Assembly: GCA_964505065.1 (NCBI GenBank)
Contig: CAZDGF010000046.1
Location: forward strand, 1 to 25,534
Direction: 5' to 3'
DNA length: 25,534 bases
Source of the DNA: JABMMZ01 sp964505065
GTDB lineage: Bacteria > Bacteroidota > Bacteroidia > NS11-12g > UBA955
Shown: piece after piece, positions 7,029 through 14,966 of the stretch
Numbering within the stretch: the stretch's first letter is position 1
How the letters are laid out: each line of letters starts with the position of its first letter
Program-made: the position numbers and the translations under genes
The notes under the pieces: model-generated
Told to the model about the DNA's origin: nothing
What the model saw: only the letters and a program-made list of their open reading frames with translations
Database searches by the model: none

Positions 7029-8276
7029 ATGCGTCAATTATTAGAAAAATTTGAAAACAAACAACCTGAAATAGTATTTGAATGGAAAGATAGCGAAACT
7101 GAAGCTGAAGGTTGGATAGTTATAAACTCATTAAGAGGTGGAGCCGCAGGGGGTGGCACACGAATGCGCAAAGGATTAGACAAAAGAGAAGTAGAAAGTT
7201 TGGCTAAAACCATGGAGGTTAAATTTTCTGTTTGTGGTCCGCCTATTGGTGGTGCAAAATCTGGCATTAATTTCGACCCAGCCGACCCACGAAAAGAAGG
7301 CGTTCTAAAAAGATGGTATAAAGCCGTTCAGCCTTTGCTTAAAAACTATTATGGTACGGGTGGCGATTTGAATGTAGATGAAATACACGAAGTAATTCCA
7401 ATAACAGCAGCAAATGGTTTATTGCACCCACAAGAAGGCGTTGTAAATGGGCATTTGAACTATAATGCAGAAGAAAAATTGAAAAGCATAAGCCGTTTGC
7501 AGCAAGGTGTTTTATTGCCAATTACAGACGAGCGTTTTACGCCAAGTATTGCAAAAAAATATACCATTGCCGATATGGTTACAGGTTGGGGCGTGGCAGA
7601 GGCTGTAAGGCATTATTACAACCTTTGGGGAGGCAGTATGAATGGTAAATTTGTAATTATTCAAGGTTGGGGAAATGTGGCAGCAGCAGCAGCTTTTTAT
7701 TTGGCTAAACATGGCGCATTAATTACAGGAATTATAGACAGACAAGGCGGTTTAATCAACGAAAAAGGATTTACCGTTGAAGAAATTACAGAATTATTTA
7801 TCAATAGAAAAGGTAATGAATTGAACCATCCAAACTTATTGCCATTTGAAGAAATAAATGCTAAAATTTGGGATATGCCAATGGAAATATTTATACCTGG
7901 GGCAGCAAGCAGATTAATTACACAAAACCAAGCAGAGCGTATGATAGCAGCAGGTGTTGAGGTGGTAAGTTGCGGTGCAAATGTGCCTTTTGCAGATAAT
8001 GAAATATTTATGGGTCCTATTTCAGAATATATGGATAACCATACGGCTGTAATACCAGATTTTATAGCCAATAGCGGCATGGCAAGGGTATTTGCTTATT
8101 TAATGAAACAAGGTTCTGAAGTAAACGATGTTTTGATATTGAAAGATGTATCAAATATTATTGAACAAGCTTTGATGCGGGTACACCAATTTAATGCTAA
8201 AACAGTAGGTTTAAGTGCCAAAGGTTTAGAGTTAAGTTTAACCGATTTGGTAAGTACTGCTGCTGTAAGCAAATAG
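7029..8276 (+). CDS. Glu/Leu/Phe/Val dehydrogenase family protein (415 aa)
   Basis: The protein has the two-domain plan of amino acid dehydrogenases, which interconvert an amino acid with its 2-oxo acid and ammonia using NAD(P). The N-terminal substrate and dimerisation domain shows LRGGAAGGGTRMRKGL, the first lysine in TMEVKFSV and the catalytic lysine in PPIGGAKSGI, then YYGTGGDLNVDEIHEVIP with the conserved Asp. The Rossmann domain carries VIIQGWGNVAAAAAFYLAKHG and ends its second strand with IIDRQGGL, the Asp suggesting NAD rather than NADP. The motif is GGAKSGI rather than the usual GGxKGG, a variant I cannot use to fix the substrate. Glutamate is most likely; leucine, valine or phenylalanine remain possible. 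A small membrane gene follows 10 nt later and is probably co-transcribed. Confidence 0.9.
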   Translation: MRQLLEKFENKQPEIVFEWKDSETEAEGWIVINSLRGGAAGGGTRMRKGLDKREVESLAKTMEVKFSVCGPPIGGAKSGINFDPADPRKEGVLKRWYKAVQPLLKNYYGTGGDLNVDEIHEVIPITAANGLLHPQEGVVNGHLNYNAEEKLKSISRLQQGVLLPITDERFTPSIAKKYTIADMVTGWGVAEAVRHYYNLWGGSMNGKFVIIQGWGNVAAAAAFYLAKHGALITGIIDRQGGLINEKGFTVEEITELFINRKGNELNHPNLLPFEEINAKIWDMPMEIFIPGAASRLITQNQAERMIAAGVEVVSCGANVPFADNEIFMGPISEYMDNHTAVIPDFIANSGMARVFAYLMKQGSEVNDVLILKDVSNIIEQALMRVHQFNAKTVGLSAKGLELSLTDLVSTAAVSK

Positions 8277-8286
8277 TTTTTTTGTA

Positions 8287-8730
8287 ATGAAAATTAAATA
8301 TTTAGAGCCAAAGGAAGCTAAAAAATTTAGTTTGATTTTTTTAGTGGCTTATGCTGTTATGTTTGCAATTGTAATTCTACTAATTGATAATAAAATAGGT
8401 ATTTTGATGCCTTTTACTTTTGCTTATTTATTAATATTGATAACCTTTAATGCTTTTACAATTGTTAATGTTTCTGAATTGGAAATTGAAATTAAAACAC
8501 TTTTTATTTTTAAGTATAAAATCAATAAAAATGAAATATTAAATATTGAAATAAAAGACAACAACAAATATAAAGGTATGGGCTTTGGGTTAAAATGGCT
8601 GCCTAAAACAAGTCTTTTTTTGCCTAATAAATTTGAAAATGTGTTAAGTATTCAAACAGCAAGTAAAATTTATATTATTGGGGGTACTTTAGATGAAGTA
8701 AGCACTTTATTAGAGTCAATACAAAAATAA
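8287..8730 (+). CDS. small membrane protein with PH-like C-terminal domain (147 aa)
   Basis: Two membrane helices form the N-terminal half (LIFLVAYAVMFAIVILLI and FTFAYLLILITFNAFTIV, about 15-60). The C-terminal half alternates in beta-strand fashion (LEIEIKTLFIFKYKINKNEI, then LSIQTASKIYIIGG) and ends in a helix, VSTLLESIQK. This is the layout of bacterial PH-like domain membrane proteins. Function is unknown. The start follows the dehydrogenase stop by 10 nt with no -7 box between, so it is probably the second gene of that operon. Confidence 0.6.
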   Translation: MKIKYLEPKEAKKFSLIFLVAYAVMFAIVILLIDNKIGILMPFTFAYLLILITFNAFTIVNVSELEIEIKTLFIFKYKINKNEILNIEIKDNNKYKGMGFGLKWLPKTSLFLPNKFENVLSIQTASKIYIIGGTLDEVSTLLESIQK

Positions 8731-8771
8731 AAATCTCTATTTCATTACCCCTTTCTCCTAATTCCTATATC

Positions 8772-9878
8772 CTATTTATCTATTCCCAATTTCAAGGAAA
8801 AAACATTGCTGTACAATGCAGGCCCATTGCCTCCCAAAGCTGAAAGATTGGTAAGGGCATAATCTATTGTAAAATTACTTAATGTAAAGCCTACGCCTAC
8901 ATTTGGCATTACACTTGCCGTTTTTTTACCGTTTTTATTGGTATAAGTTTGGTAATTATTTACGCCAGTTCTAAAAAATATTTTATTGGCATCAGATATA
9001 TTATACGTTATTTCGCCTCCAAGATATGGGTCAAGGCTAAAAAAATTGGTTTTTAACAACGTATTTCTTTTGCCATCTAAAGTAATATTGCCATCAATTT
9101 CTGTTAAAAATGTCCAATCACTTTTTACCCATGTTTTAGCATAGCCAGCAATAATTCGTGGCAAAGTTATTTCTAATGTATTTTTTGGAATTGCATTTAG
9201 AGTAGCGGCATATACGTCTTTTTGGGCATCTGTAAATGTATAACGCCAACTGTTAAAGGTGCTTGTAATATCTCGTATCATTAAGCCAAAAGCCCATTTT
9301 TTATCTTCGTTTTCTAAACGCATACTGCCATCAAAACCAAAGCCAAATGCCTTAGCAAAAGGACCTATTTTTCTGCGAATTATTTTTATATTTCCACCCC
9401 AGCTAAAATCTAATTTTCTAAATTGCTTTATCTCTGCTGTTTGCGCATAGCTGAACATGGCTGCAAAATCGGAAGTATTAAATGAAGTAACTCTGGTATA
9501 GTCTATTTCGCCATTTCTAATTAAATCGAAAGTATTGGCTATGCCATCTACCCCAAAGCGAACAAGGCTTATGCCTATGGCGCTATTTTCGCCTGTTTTA
9601 GCAGCATAAGCGCCATAATCGTAGCTTGCAATACCTGCAAAATACGCAGCGTGCATTAGCGATACTTGAACATTGTTTTTTATTTTTGTTAGTCCTGCAG
9701 GGTTCCAGTAGCCTGCATATACATCGGTAGCACTGGCTATCATAGCACCGCCCATGCCAAGCGAGCGAGCTCCAACGCCTATTTGTAAAAACTCGTTACT
9801 ATATTTGGGTGAACTTTGCGCCCCTCCTTTTTTATTGAAAGCAAATACTATGATTATAACTAAAACAATATTTTTCAT
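8772..9878 (-). CDS. PorV/PorQ family outer membrane protein (368 aa)
   Basis: The start chosen is the ATG at 9878, which gives a proper Sec signal peptide (MKNIVLVIIIVFAFNKKGGA, then QSSP). A longer start at 9917 would bury the signal and overlap the previous gene. The mature N-terminus has the family hallmark GVGARSLGMGGAMIASATDV followed by YAGYWNPAGL, and the rest alternates like a FadL-type 14-strand barrel (for example ISLVRFGVDG, FSLKLGI at the end). PorV proteins shuttle substrates of the type IX secretion system to the attachment complex; the window encodes one such substrate (15850-17172). Many paralogs in this family have unknown roles, so this copy need not be PorV itself. It is the last gene of the six-gene minus-strand run, 28 nt after the preceding stop. 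Confidence 0.85.
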   Translation of the reverse strand: MKNIVLVIIIVFAFNKKGGAQSSPKYSNEFLQIGVGARSLGMGGAMIASATDVYAGYWNPAGLTKIKNNVQVSLMHAAYFAGIASYDYGAYAAKTGENSAIGISLVRFGVDGIANTFDLIRNGEIDYTRVTSFNTSDFAAMFSYAQTAEIKQFRKLDFSWGGNIKIIRRKIGPFAKAFGFGFDGSMRLENEDKKWAFGLMIRDITSTFNSWRYTFTDAQKDVYAATLNAIPKNTLEITLPRIIAGYAKTWVKSDWTFLTEIDGNITLDGKRNTLLKTNFFSLDPYLGGEITYNISDANKIFFRTGVNNYQTYTNKNGKKTASVMPNVGVGFTLSNFTIDYALTNLSALGGNGPALYSNVFSLKLGIDK

Positions 9879-9906
9879 TTGACAGTACAAATTTCTACAA
9901 TATTTT

Positions 9907-10557
9907 TTATATTTCATTTTTTATTTCTTTTATCAGAAACGATAGTGGAGCGGCAACAGCATTTAAAATAGTATTAAAATATTTGTTCAATAACATTTTA
10001 TCAGCTTCGCCCCATTCATATTTTATGCCTACTTTTTGATATACTTTGCTTAACGCAATAATCAGTTTTTCATTGTGTAAATAATTAAAAATAAATTGAT
10101 ATTCATTAAATTTTACAAATTGATGACCAAACTCAGCATAATCTGATACACCACAAACTTCTAAAAATGATTCAATAATTTTCGTATCTGCCGCTTGCAT
10201 ATCGGTATAAAATGCTTTGCAAAGTGTAGGGTGCATATCCATTAATACTCTATCCAACATTATTTCTACTAAAATATGGTTCAAAAACCATTTGCGAGGC
10301 CATTGGGCTTCATTGTCTATGATATCGCTTACGGCTTTTTGGGTTTCTTTAAAATAAACCGATTGATGAAAAACTTTATCTTTTCTTAAATGCTGAATAC
10401 TTCCATTTTTAAGTGCGTTAAATTCTGGTGTATCAAATGTTTTATCCAATTGTAAACTGCCTTTGCAAAAAGTTCGACATAAATCGGGTAGCACCAAACC
10501 TACATTGTAATACACATCATTTGATTTATCGAAATAATAGTGAGATAAAAAATTCAT
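9907..10557 (-). CDS. uncharacterised protein, distantly like ACP phosphodiesterase (216 aa)
   Basis: The N-terminus MNFLSHYYFDKSNDVYYNVG recalls the MNFLAHLYL...GN start of AcpH-type acyl-carrier-protein phosphodiesterases. There is also a histidine-containing stretch (NGSIQHLRKDKVFHQSVYF) where AcpH has its LHRxID motif. However the Asp residues of AcpH's FTD-HP signature are not clearly present (FHQSVYFKETQ instead), so the enzymatic label should not be transferred. The protein is soluble and mainly helical, with no signal peptide. It starts 9 nt after the stop of the S46 peptidase gene, so it is part of the same operon. Function unknown. Confidence 0.6.
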   Translation of the reverse strand: MNFLSHYYFDKSNDVYYNVGLVLPDLCRTFCKGSLQLDKTFDTPEFNALKNGSIQHLRKDKVFHQSVYFKETQKAVSDIIDNEAQWPRKWFLNHILVEIMLDRVLMDMHPTLCKAFYTDMQAADTKIIESFLEVCGVSDYAEFGHQFVKFNEYQFIFNYLHNEKLIIALSKVYQKVGIKYEWGEADKMLLNKYFNTILNAVAAPLSFLIKEIKNEI

Positions 10558-10566
10558 TATTTAAAG

Positions 10567-12732
10567 TTATACCCCCATTTCTTGAAGCAAATCATCGCAA
10601 CCATTTAGGTATTTCATAGTAAATATTACAAAGCGAATATCTACGGCTATACTGCGACTGTAATCTTTGTTCCAGCTATAATCATTTAAAGTAGCGGTAT
10701 AGGCTCTATCAAAATTTACACCTATAAGTTCGCCATTGGCATTCATTACAGGGCTTCCGCTATTGCCGCCTGTGGTATCTAAATTGTATAGCATACATAC
10801 AGGAATATCATTTTTATCGCCCACCATTAAAGAAGCTAATGGATTCGGTGTTTCCAATAGTTTTTTAACAGGGGCAGATAAGCGGTAATCTACATTATCA
10901 GTAGCATTTTTCTTAAAAATTTCTTGTTTAAACGTAAAAGGGTAGGGGCTTTTATTTAAGCCTTCTTTATAACCACTAATATAACCATAAGTAAAACGCA
11001 AAGTGCTATTAGCATCGGGTACAAATTTTTGGTTGCCATATTTTAGTTTGGCTTCTAAAAGCAGTGGCAAAAGGTCGTCTAATTGGTCGTTTTGGGCGGT
11101 TTGTTTTTGACTGAACTCTTGCAGTTCTGGTAAAAGTTTTTCTGCTAATTTATTAAGTTTCCCTTTTGCATTGTAAATTTCCCAAGGCAGGCTATCAAGT
11201 ATTTTAAAAAGCAAAGTTGGTTCATCTAAATAGCTTTCGGCAAAGGCTTTGTTTACCCATTTTTCAGGTTTTTTTACTTTTTTTAATGCTTTTATTTTGT
11301 CTTTACCTTTTAGTTTTTTGCCTCTTTTTATCAGTTCGGCTAATATGGCTTTGTCCAAATCTACATCTGCCATTCTATAATTGGCTTTTAGGCTTGTTTT
11401 AACATCATTTTTCCATTTGTTCCAAAATTTGGTATCCGTTTTATCAGGTGCATTGGGGTTGGTTATTTTAGCATTTTCTATAATTAAAGCTGCGGCAAGG
11501 CTGCCACAGTCGGCATTAAATCTATTCAACAACATATCGTGTTTGCCACTGTTTAATTTTTCAGTATAAATTGTGTTTATTTTAGTGAAAAAATTGTTTA
11601 CTCGGACACTGAGCTTGTCGAAGTGTTCGTTCACTGAGCTTGTCGAAGTGGACGCCATATAACTTTTTTCCAACCCCTCTTGCTCTGCTTTTTTAGTAGC
11701 CAACAAGCCTGTTTGAGTTAAGCCAAATAGTTTTCCTTCAAAATTCTTTTTGGTATTGGCTAAACTCTTAATATTTCCTGCCAATTTCAGTTCTCTATCT
11801 CTATTGCCTTTGCCCAATTCTTCCATTTTTTGCATTCGCCAACCGTACCATTCGCTAATAAATGGCAGCACATGTTCTTGTTGGTATTGTAAAAATTGGT
11901 AAGGCTGATGGCGGTATGTTGTACCTGGATAGCCCAAGATAAATACCAAATCATTTTCTTTTGTACCATTAGCATTTATTTTTAAGAATTTTTTTGGCAC
12001 ATAAGGCACATTATCTGGGCTATATGCTGCTGGTTTTCCGTCTTTGCTAACATAAGCACGCACTATGCTAAAATCGCCAGTGTGCTTGGGCCATTCCCAA
12101 TTGTCGGTTTCGCCACCAAACTCTCCAATAGTGCGGGGTGGCACATATACCAAGCGCACATCGTTCAAGGTTTGGTATCTAAAAAGGGTATAGCTAACGC
12201 CCACAAACATTTCGCTAATTTCTATTTTTAAATCTGGGTTTTTAGATTGCTCTGTTTGGGTAACAATGGCAATATTTTGCTCTATGATTTGATTTTTTTG
12301 TGCAGGTGTCATGGTTGGCAATACATCTCTTAAAATTTTATTGCTTACATCTTCATAGCTTTGCGTAATACGGCAGGTTAAGCCTATTTTCAATTCATTT
12401 TGTTTGCCATTGGCATAAAAACCATTTTCAAGATAATCTTTTTCTTTGCTACTTACACCAGCCACACTGCCAAAAACACAATGATGATTGGTAATAATTA
12501 AACCCTCTTTGCTTACAAAAGAGCCTGTGCAACCACCCAAGCGAACCAAAGCATCTGTTAGGGCTACACCATCAGGATTGTACACATCTTTTTGGGCAAT
12601 ATTAAACCCTGCAGCTTTAAAATCTACTTGATTTAATTGGCTAAGCGGAAACATGCCCTCATCTGTTTTATGCGATTTGAGGATAAAGGCTACTAAAACC
12701 AGTAGCGTAAATTTTGATAGTTTTTTTAACAT
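10567..12732 (-). CDS. S46 family dipeptidyl-peptidase, DPP11-like (721 aa)
   Basis: S46 enzymes remove dipeptides from oligopeptide N-termini in the periplasm. The ATG at 12732 gives a signal peptide (LKKLSKFTLLVLVAFILKS). The catalytic His lies in LIITNHHCVFG (residues 79-88), the likely Asp in WPKHTGDF (about 220), and the nucleophile Ser658 in GGNSGSP. Arg676 in GVNFDRAY sits 18 residues after the Ser, the same spacing as Ser655 and Arg673 in Porphyromonas gingivalis DPP11. That Arg gives preference for Asp or Glu at P1, where DPP7 has Gly. Residues 361-377 are encoded by two tandem copies of a dispersed DNA repeat (11607-11650) read in different frames, likely a surface loop in the helical domain. 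The gene starts 7 nt after the preceding lipoprotein stop, and the next gene starts 9 nt after its own stop. Confidence 0.93.
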   Translation of the reverse strand: MLKKLSKFTLLVLVAFILKSHKTDEGMFPLSQLNQVDFKAAGFNIAQKDVYNPDGVALTDALVRLGGCTGSFVSKEGLIITNHHCVFGSVAGVSSKEKDYLENGFYANGKQNELKIGLTCRITQSYEDVSNKILRDVLPTMTPAQKNQIIEQNIAIVTQTEQSKNPDLKIEISEMFVGVSYTLFRYQTLNDVRLVYVPPRTIGEFGGETDNWEWPKHTGDFSIVRAYVSKDGKPAAYSPDNVPYVPKKFLKINANGTKENDLVFILGYPGTTYRHQPYQFLQYQQEHVLPFISEWYGWRMQKMEELGKGNRDRELKLAGNIKSLANTKKNFEGKLFGLTQTGLLATKKAEQEGLEKSYMASTSTSSVNEHFDKLSVRVNNFFTKINTIYTEKLNSGKHDMLLNRFNADCGSLAAALIIENAKITNPNAPDKTDTKFWNKWKNDVKTSLKANYRMADVDLDKAILAELIKRGKKLKGKDKIKALKKVKKPEKWVNKAFAESYLDEPTLLFKILDSLPWEIYNAKGKLNKLAEKLLPELQEFSQKQTAQNDQLDDLLPLLLEAKLKYGNQKFVPDANSTLRFTYGYISGYKEGLNKSPYPFTFKQEIFKKNATDNVDYRLSAPVKKLLETPNPLASLMVGDKNDIPVCMLYNLDTTGGNSGSPVMNANGELIGVNFDRAYTATLNDYSWNKDYSRSIAVDIRFVIFTMKYLNGCDDLLQEMGV
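11607..11650 (-). repeat. two tandem copies of a dispersed 19-bp repeat inside the S46 peptidase gene
   Basis: CACTGAGCTTGTCGAAGTG occurs at 11607-11625 and again at 11632-11650 (period 25). The complementary CTTCGACAAGCTCAGTG core is a well-known dispersed sequence in many bacterial genomes, including Bacteroidota. On the coding strand the first copy reads STSTSSV and the second HFDKLSV, because a period of 25 shifts the frame by one. The reading frame of the gene stays open through both. Confidence 0.9.
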
Positions 12733-12739
12733 GGTTATT

Positions 12740-13372
12740 TTAAGGGTTAATATTAATTGTACAAGAATCAACTAATATTTCATTTCTATTTGTTTTGCCA
12801 GAAATATAAAATTTTATTCTTTTATTGATTAAATCATTTGAACTTATATTTGAGATATATAAATCACTTTCACTTGAACTAATGGTTTTGTTGTAGGATA
12901 AATTAATTTTTCCTTGTATAATAATTGTAGCTAGTAAATTTGTATTAGCCTTAAGTGTATCTTTATTTAAAATTAAATCATCGGAACATTTTAATTTAAA
13001 ACTATCTACTAACCAATAATTTTCGTTTTTTATTACTAAATCCAATTGCCTACAATTTCTATCGCCATCTCTTTTTGAAATTTTATCATCAACATAAAAT
13101 TTAAAATTTACTTTTCCATTTAATGGGCTAATTGAACTGTCTAAAGAATTTAATTTAATTCCTGTTAAAGTATATATTCTATCTGCCCCATCACAATTTT
13201 CTCTTTTACAAGAAGTTAAAACAAAAATAAAAACTATACACAAGATAAAAAGTTTAAAAATAGCTCTTTCAAAAAACAATTTAACCGAAGCCGTAAGCCC
13301 CCTCTCCTTTGGAGAGGGGGTTGGGGGTGAGGCATTAAAACAATTCAATAATTTATCTTTATGCAATTTCAT
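12740..13372 (-). CDS. lipoprotein of unknown function, N-terminus overlain by a dispersed repeat (210 aa)
   Basis: A lipoprotein signal is clear: hydrophobic FKLFILCIVFIFV followed by the lipobox LTSC, so the mature protein would begin at that Cys and be membrane-anchored. The mature part (about 157 aa) has several Cys and a beta-rich look (INLSYNKTISSSESDLYISN, IKFYISGKTNRNE). I do not recognise a family. The annotated ATG abuts the stop of the ATPase gene, but the first 50 residues before the hydrophobic stretch are unusually long for a signal peptide. They include SPPTPSPKERGL, which is the translation of the 40-bp repeat at 13295-13334. A TTG at 13267 would give a normal signal peptide (MFFERAIFKLF...). 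Either the repeat inserted within the original n-region or translation now starts at the TTG. Confidence 0.65.
   Translation of the reverse strand: MKLHKDKLLNCFNASPPTPSPKERGLTASVKLFFERAIFKLFILCIVFIFVLTSCKRENCDGADRIYTLTGIKLNSLDSSISPLNGKVNFKFYVDDKISKRDGDRNCRQLDLVIKNENYWLVDSFKLKCSDDLILNKDTLKANTNLLATIIIQGKINLSYNKTISSSESDLYISNISSNDLINKRIKFYISGKTNRNEILVDSCTININP
13295..13334. repeat. 40-bp GC-rich palindromic dispersed repeat, copy 1
   Basis: This sequence is identical over 40 bp to 14910-14949. Its core is a perfect 10-bp hairpin (CCCCCTCTCC, loop TTT, GGAGAGGGGG), followed by TTGGGGGTGAGGC. It stands out as G+C-rich in A+T-rich DNA. Here it lies in the first codons of the lipoprotein ORF and is translated as ASPPTPSPKERGL on the minus strand. 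Similar elements are scattered through many Bacteroidota genomes. Confidence 0.9.
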
Positions 13373-14110
13373 CTATTCAAAATAACTTGCTTTAATAAAT
13401 TCATCTAATTCTTTAATTTCTTTTTGGGCGTGTTTAAGTTCGTCTTTGCTGCCCTCCCATTTTTTATGCCCTTTATATATAAAAATAATATGGTCGCCAA
13501 TATCAAATACGGTTTTCATATCGTGGCTATTTATAACATTGGTAATGCCATATTCTTTGGTAATTTCGTCTATTAGGGCATCTATAAGCCTTGAAGTTAT
13601 AGGGTCGAGTCCACTGTTAGGTTCATCGCAAAACAAATATTTTATATCCAACGCTATGGCACGGGCTATGCCTACACGTTTTTTCATGCCTCCACTTATT
13701 TCGCTCGGAAATTTTTTATTGATATTTTCTAAATTAACACGTTTTAAGCAAAAGTTTACACGCTCTCTTCGTTCGGCACCGCTCATTTTGCTAAACATTT
13801 TTAATGGAAACTCTATGTTTTGCTCCACCGTTAAAGAATCAAATAGTGCAGTACCTTGAAACAACATACCAATTTCTCTACGCACTTCTCTTAGCTGTTG
13901 CTCATCTAAAGATAGCATATCTCTGTTATCAAAGGCTATTTGTCCGCTGTCTGGTCGCTCAAGCCCTACCATACACTTCATCATTACGCTTTTTCCACCA
14001 CCGCTTGCACCTATTATCAAATTGTTTTTTCCGCTCAAAAAAGTGGCATTTATACCATACAATACTTGCCTGTCTTCAAAACTTTTATTTACATCTATTA
14101 ATTCTATCAT
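13373..14110 (-). CDS. mlaF: MlaF-type ABC transporter ATP-binding protein (245 aa)
   Basis: This ATPase would power a MlaE-type permease moving phospholipids between inner and outer membrane. The start ATG at 14110 gives MIELIDVNKSF and lies 7 nt after the permease stop; the longer ORF start overlaps that gene. Walker A is GASGGGKS (34-41), the Q-loop Gln is in MLFQGTALF (82-90), and the signature is SGGMKKRVGIARA (139-151). SGGMKKR rather than SGGQ is typical of MlaF/Ttg2A. Walker B is YLFCDEPNSGLD (158-169) and the switch His is in NSHDM. All catalytic parts are present. The MCE substrate-binding protein (MlaD) that usually completes the complex is not beside it; a lipoprotein gene abuts instead. 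Confidence 0.93.
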   Translation of the reverse strand: MIELIDVNKSFEDRQVLYGINATFLSGKNNLIIGASGGGKSVMMKCMVGLERPDSGQIAFDNRDMLSLDEQQLREVRREIGMLFQGTALFDSLTVEQNIEFPLKMFSKMSGAERRERVNFCLKRVNLENINKKFPSEISGGMKKRVGIARAIALDIKYLFCDEPNSGLDPITSRLIDALIDEITKEYGITNVINSHDMKTVFDIGDHIIFIYKGHKKWEGSKDELKHAQKEIKELDEFIKASYFE

Positions 14111-14117
14111 CTGTTTG

Positions 14118-14861
14118 TTACAATAATAATTCTGCCAATAAATAATCAAAAAATAAAATTAATACCGAGCTATACACTACGGCTTTTGTGCTGCTTTCGC
14201 CCACTTCCAATGCACCACCTTTGGTATAATACCCTTGATAGCTGCTAACAGAGGTAATAATAAATGCAAAAGTAAAAGCTTTTATCATACTAAATACAAG
14301 TGTAAACCCTTTAAAAGTAGAACGTGCACCGCTAACAAACTCCTCGTGGGTTAATATACCAGATAATTCGCCAGCCATATAGCCACCATAAATACTTAAA
14401 GTAATAGCTACAATATTGAGTATAGGTATCATAATTACCCCTGCCAATATTTTTGGTAATGCCAAATAACTTGGTGCATTTATACCCATTACCTCAAGAG
14501 CATCTATTTGTTCGCTAATACGCATATTGCCTATTTCTGATGATATATGTGCGCCCACTTTACCCGAAAGTACAAGGCATGTTATAGTTGGTCCAAGTTC
14601 CAGCATAGTGCTATCGGAAACAATAGTACCAATTACTGATTTGGCAATTAAACCACTCACTAATTGATAAGCTGTTTGCACAGTTGTAACCGCTCCAATA
14701 AACAATGCAGTAATAGCTACAATTGGCAGCGAACCAATACCAATGCTATTCATTTCATGAAAAAGACGTTGAAAAAATACTTTAGCCTTTTCAGGTTTGT
14801 ACAACATGCTTCTTAAAAAAAGAATGTATCTGCCAAAATGGTAAAAGAAGCTTAAATTCAT
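14118..14861 (-). CDS. mlaE: MlaE-type ABC transporter permease (247 aa)
   Basis: This is the membrane subunit of an MCE-linked lipid transporter. Typical MlaE features are the amphipathic N-terminus, the conserved SIGIGSLPIVAITALFIGAV (about 39-58), the segment LGPTITCLVLSGKVGAHISS (89-108), and EIGNMRISEQIDALEVMGIN, the coupling region between helices. Further helices follow (IPILNIVAITLSIYGGYMAG, AFTFAFIITSVSSYQGYY), and the protein ends in a last helix, SSVLILFFDYLLAELLL. Length is normal. It is the first gene of the six-gene minus-strand run. A -7 box lies 23 nt upstream and a 40-bp dispersed repeat about 50 nt upstream. Confidence 0.94.
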   Translation of the reverse strand: MNLSFFYHFGRYILFLRSMLYKPEKAKVFFQRLFHEMNSIGIGSLPIVAITALFIGAVTTVQTAYQLVSGLIAKSVIGTIVSDSTMLELGPTITCLVLSGKVGAHISSEIGNMRISEQIDALEVMGINAPSYLALPKILAGVIMIPILNIVAITLSIYGGYMAGELSGILTHEEFVSGARSTFKGFTLVFSMIKAFTFAFIITSVSSYQGYYTKGGALEVGESSTKAVVYSSVLILFFDYLLAELLL

Positions 14862-14884
14862 TTAATATGCTAAAATGTAAAATG

Positions 14885-14892
14885 CAAAAGTA
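14885..14892 (-). promoter_or_regulatory. -7 box (TACTTTTG) of the mlaE operon
   Basis: On the minus strand TACTTTTG matches TAnnTTTG and ends 23 nt before the mlaE ATG. It is probably the main promoter for the six-gene run down to 8772, because I saw no other -7 box in the short gaps between those genes. Confidence 0.6.
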
Positions 14893-14909
14893 ATTATTTT
14901 TCATATAAA

Positions 14910-14949
14910 AAGCCCCCTCTCCTTTGGAGAGGGGGTTGGGGGTGAGGCA
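14910..14949. repeat. 40-bp GC-rich palindromic dispersed repeat, copy 2
   Basis: Identical to 13295-13334 and in the same orientation, so the two copies bracket mlaE and mlaF as direct repeats 1.6 kb apart. This copy sits between two divergent genes. Its TTG at 14936-14938 lies 20 nt before the SDR -7 box, so the repeat may provide the -33 element of that promoter. Confidence 0.9.
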
Positions 14950-14958
14950 AAAGAGCTT

Positions 14959-14966
14959 TATCTTTG
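14959..14966 (+). promoter_or_regulatory. -7 box (TATCTTTG) of the SDR gene
   Basis: A perfect TAnnTTTG match ending only 4 nt before the ATG at 14971. Transcription would start at or within a base or two of the start codon, giving a leaderless mRNA. Confidence 0.65.

Noticed and set aside
6054..8276. Tryptophan dioxygenase and amino acid dehydrogenase as one new pathway
   Set aside because: They have separate promoters and no shared intermediate; adjacency alone does not support a joint pathway.
9907..10557. Calling this protein an acyl-carrier-protein phosphodiesterase (AcpH)
   Set aside because: Only the N-terminal motif is similar. The Asp-rich catalytic signature is not clearly present, so only a distant resemblance is reported.
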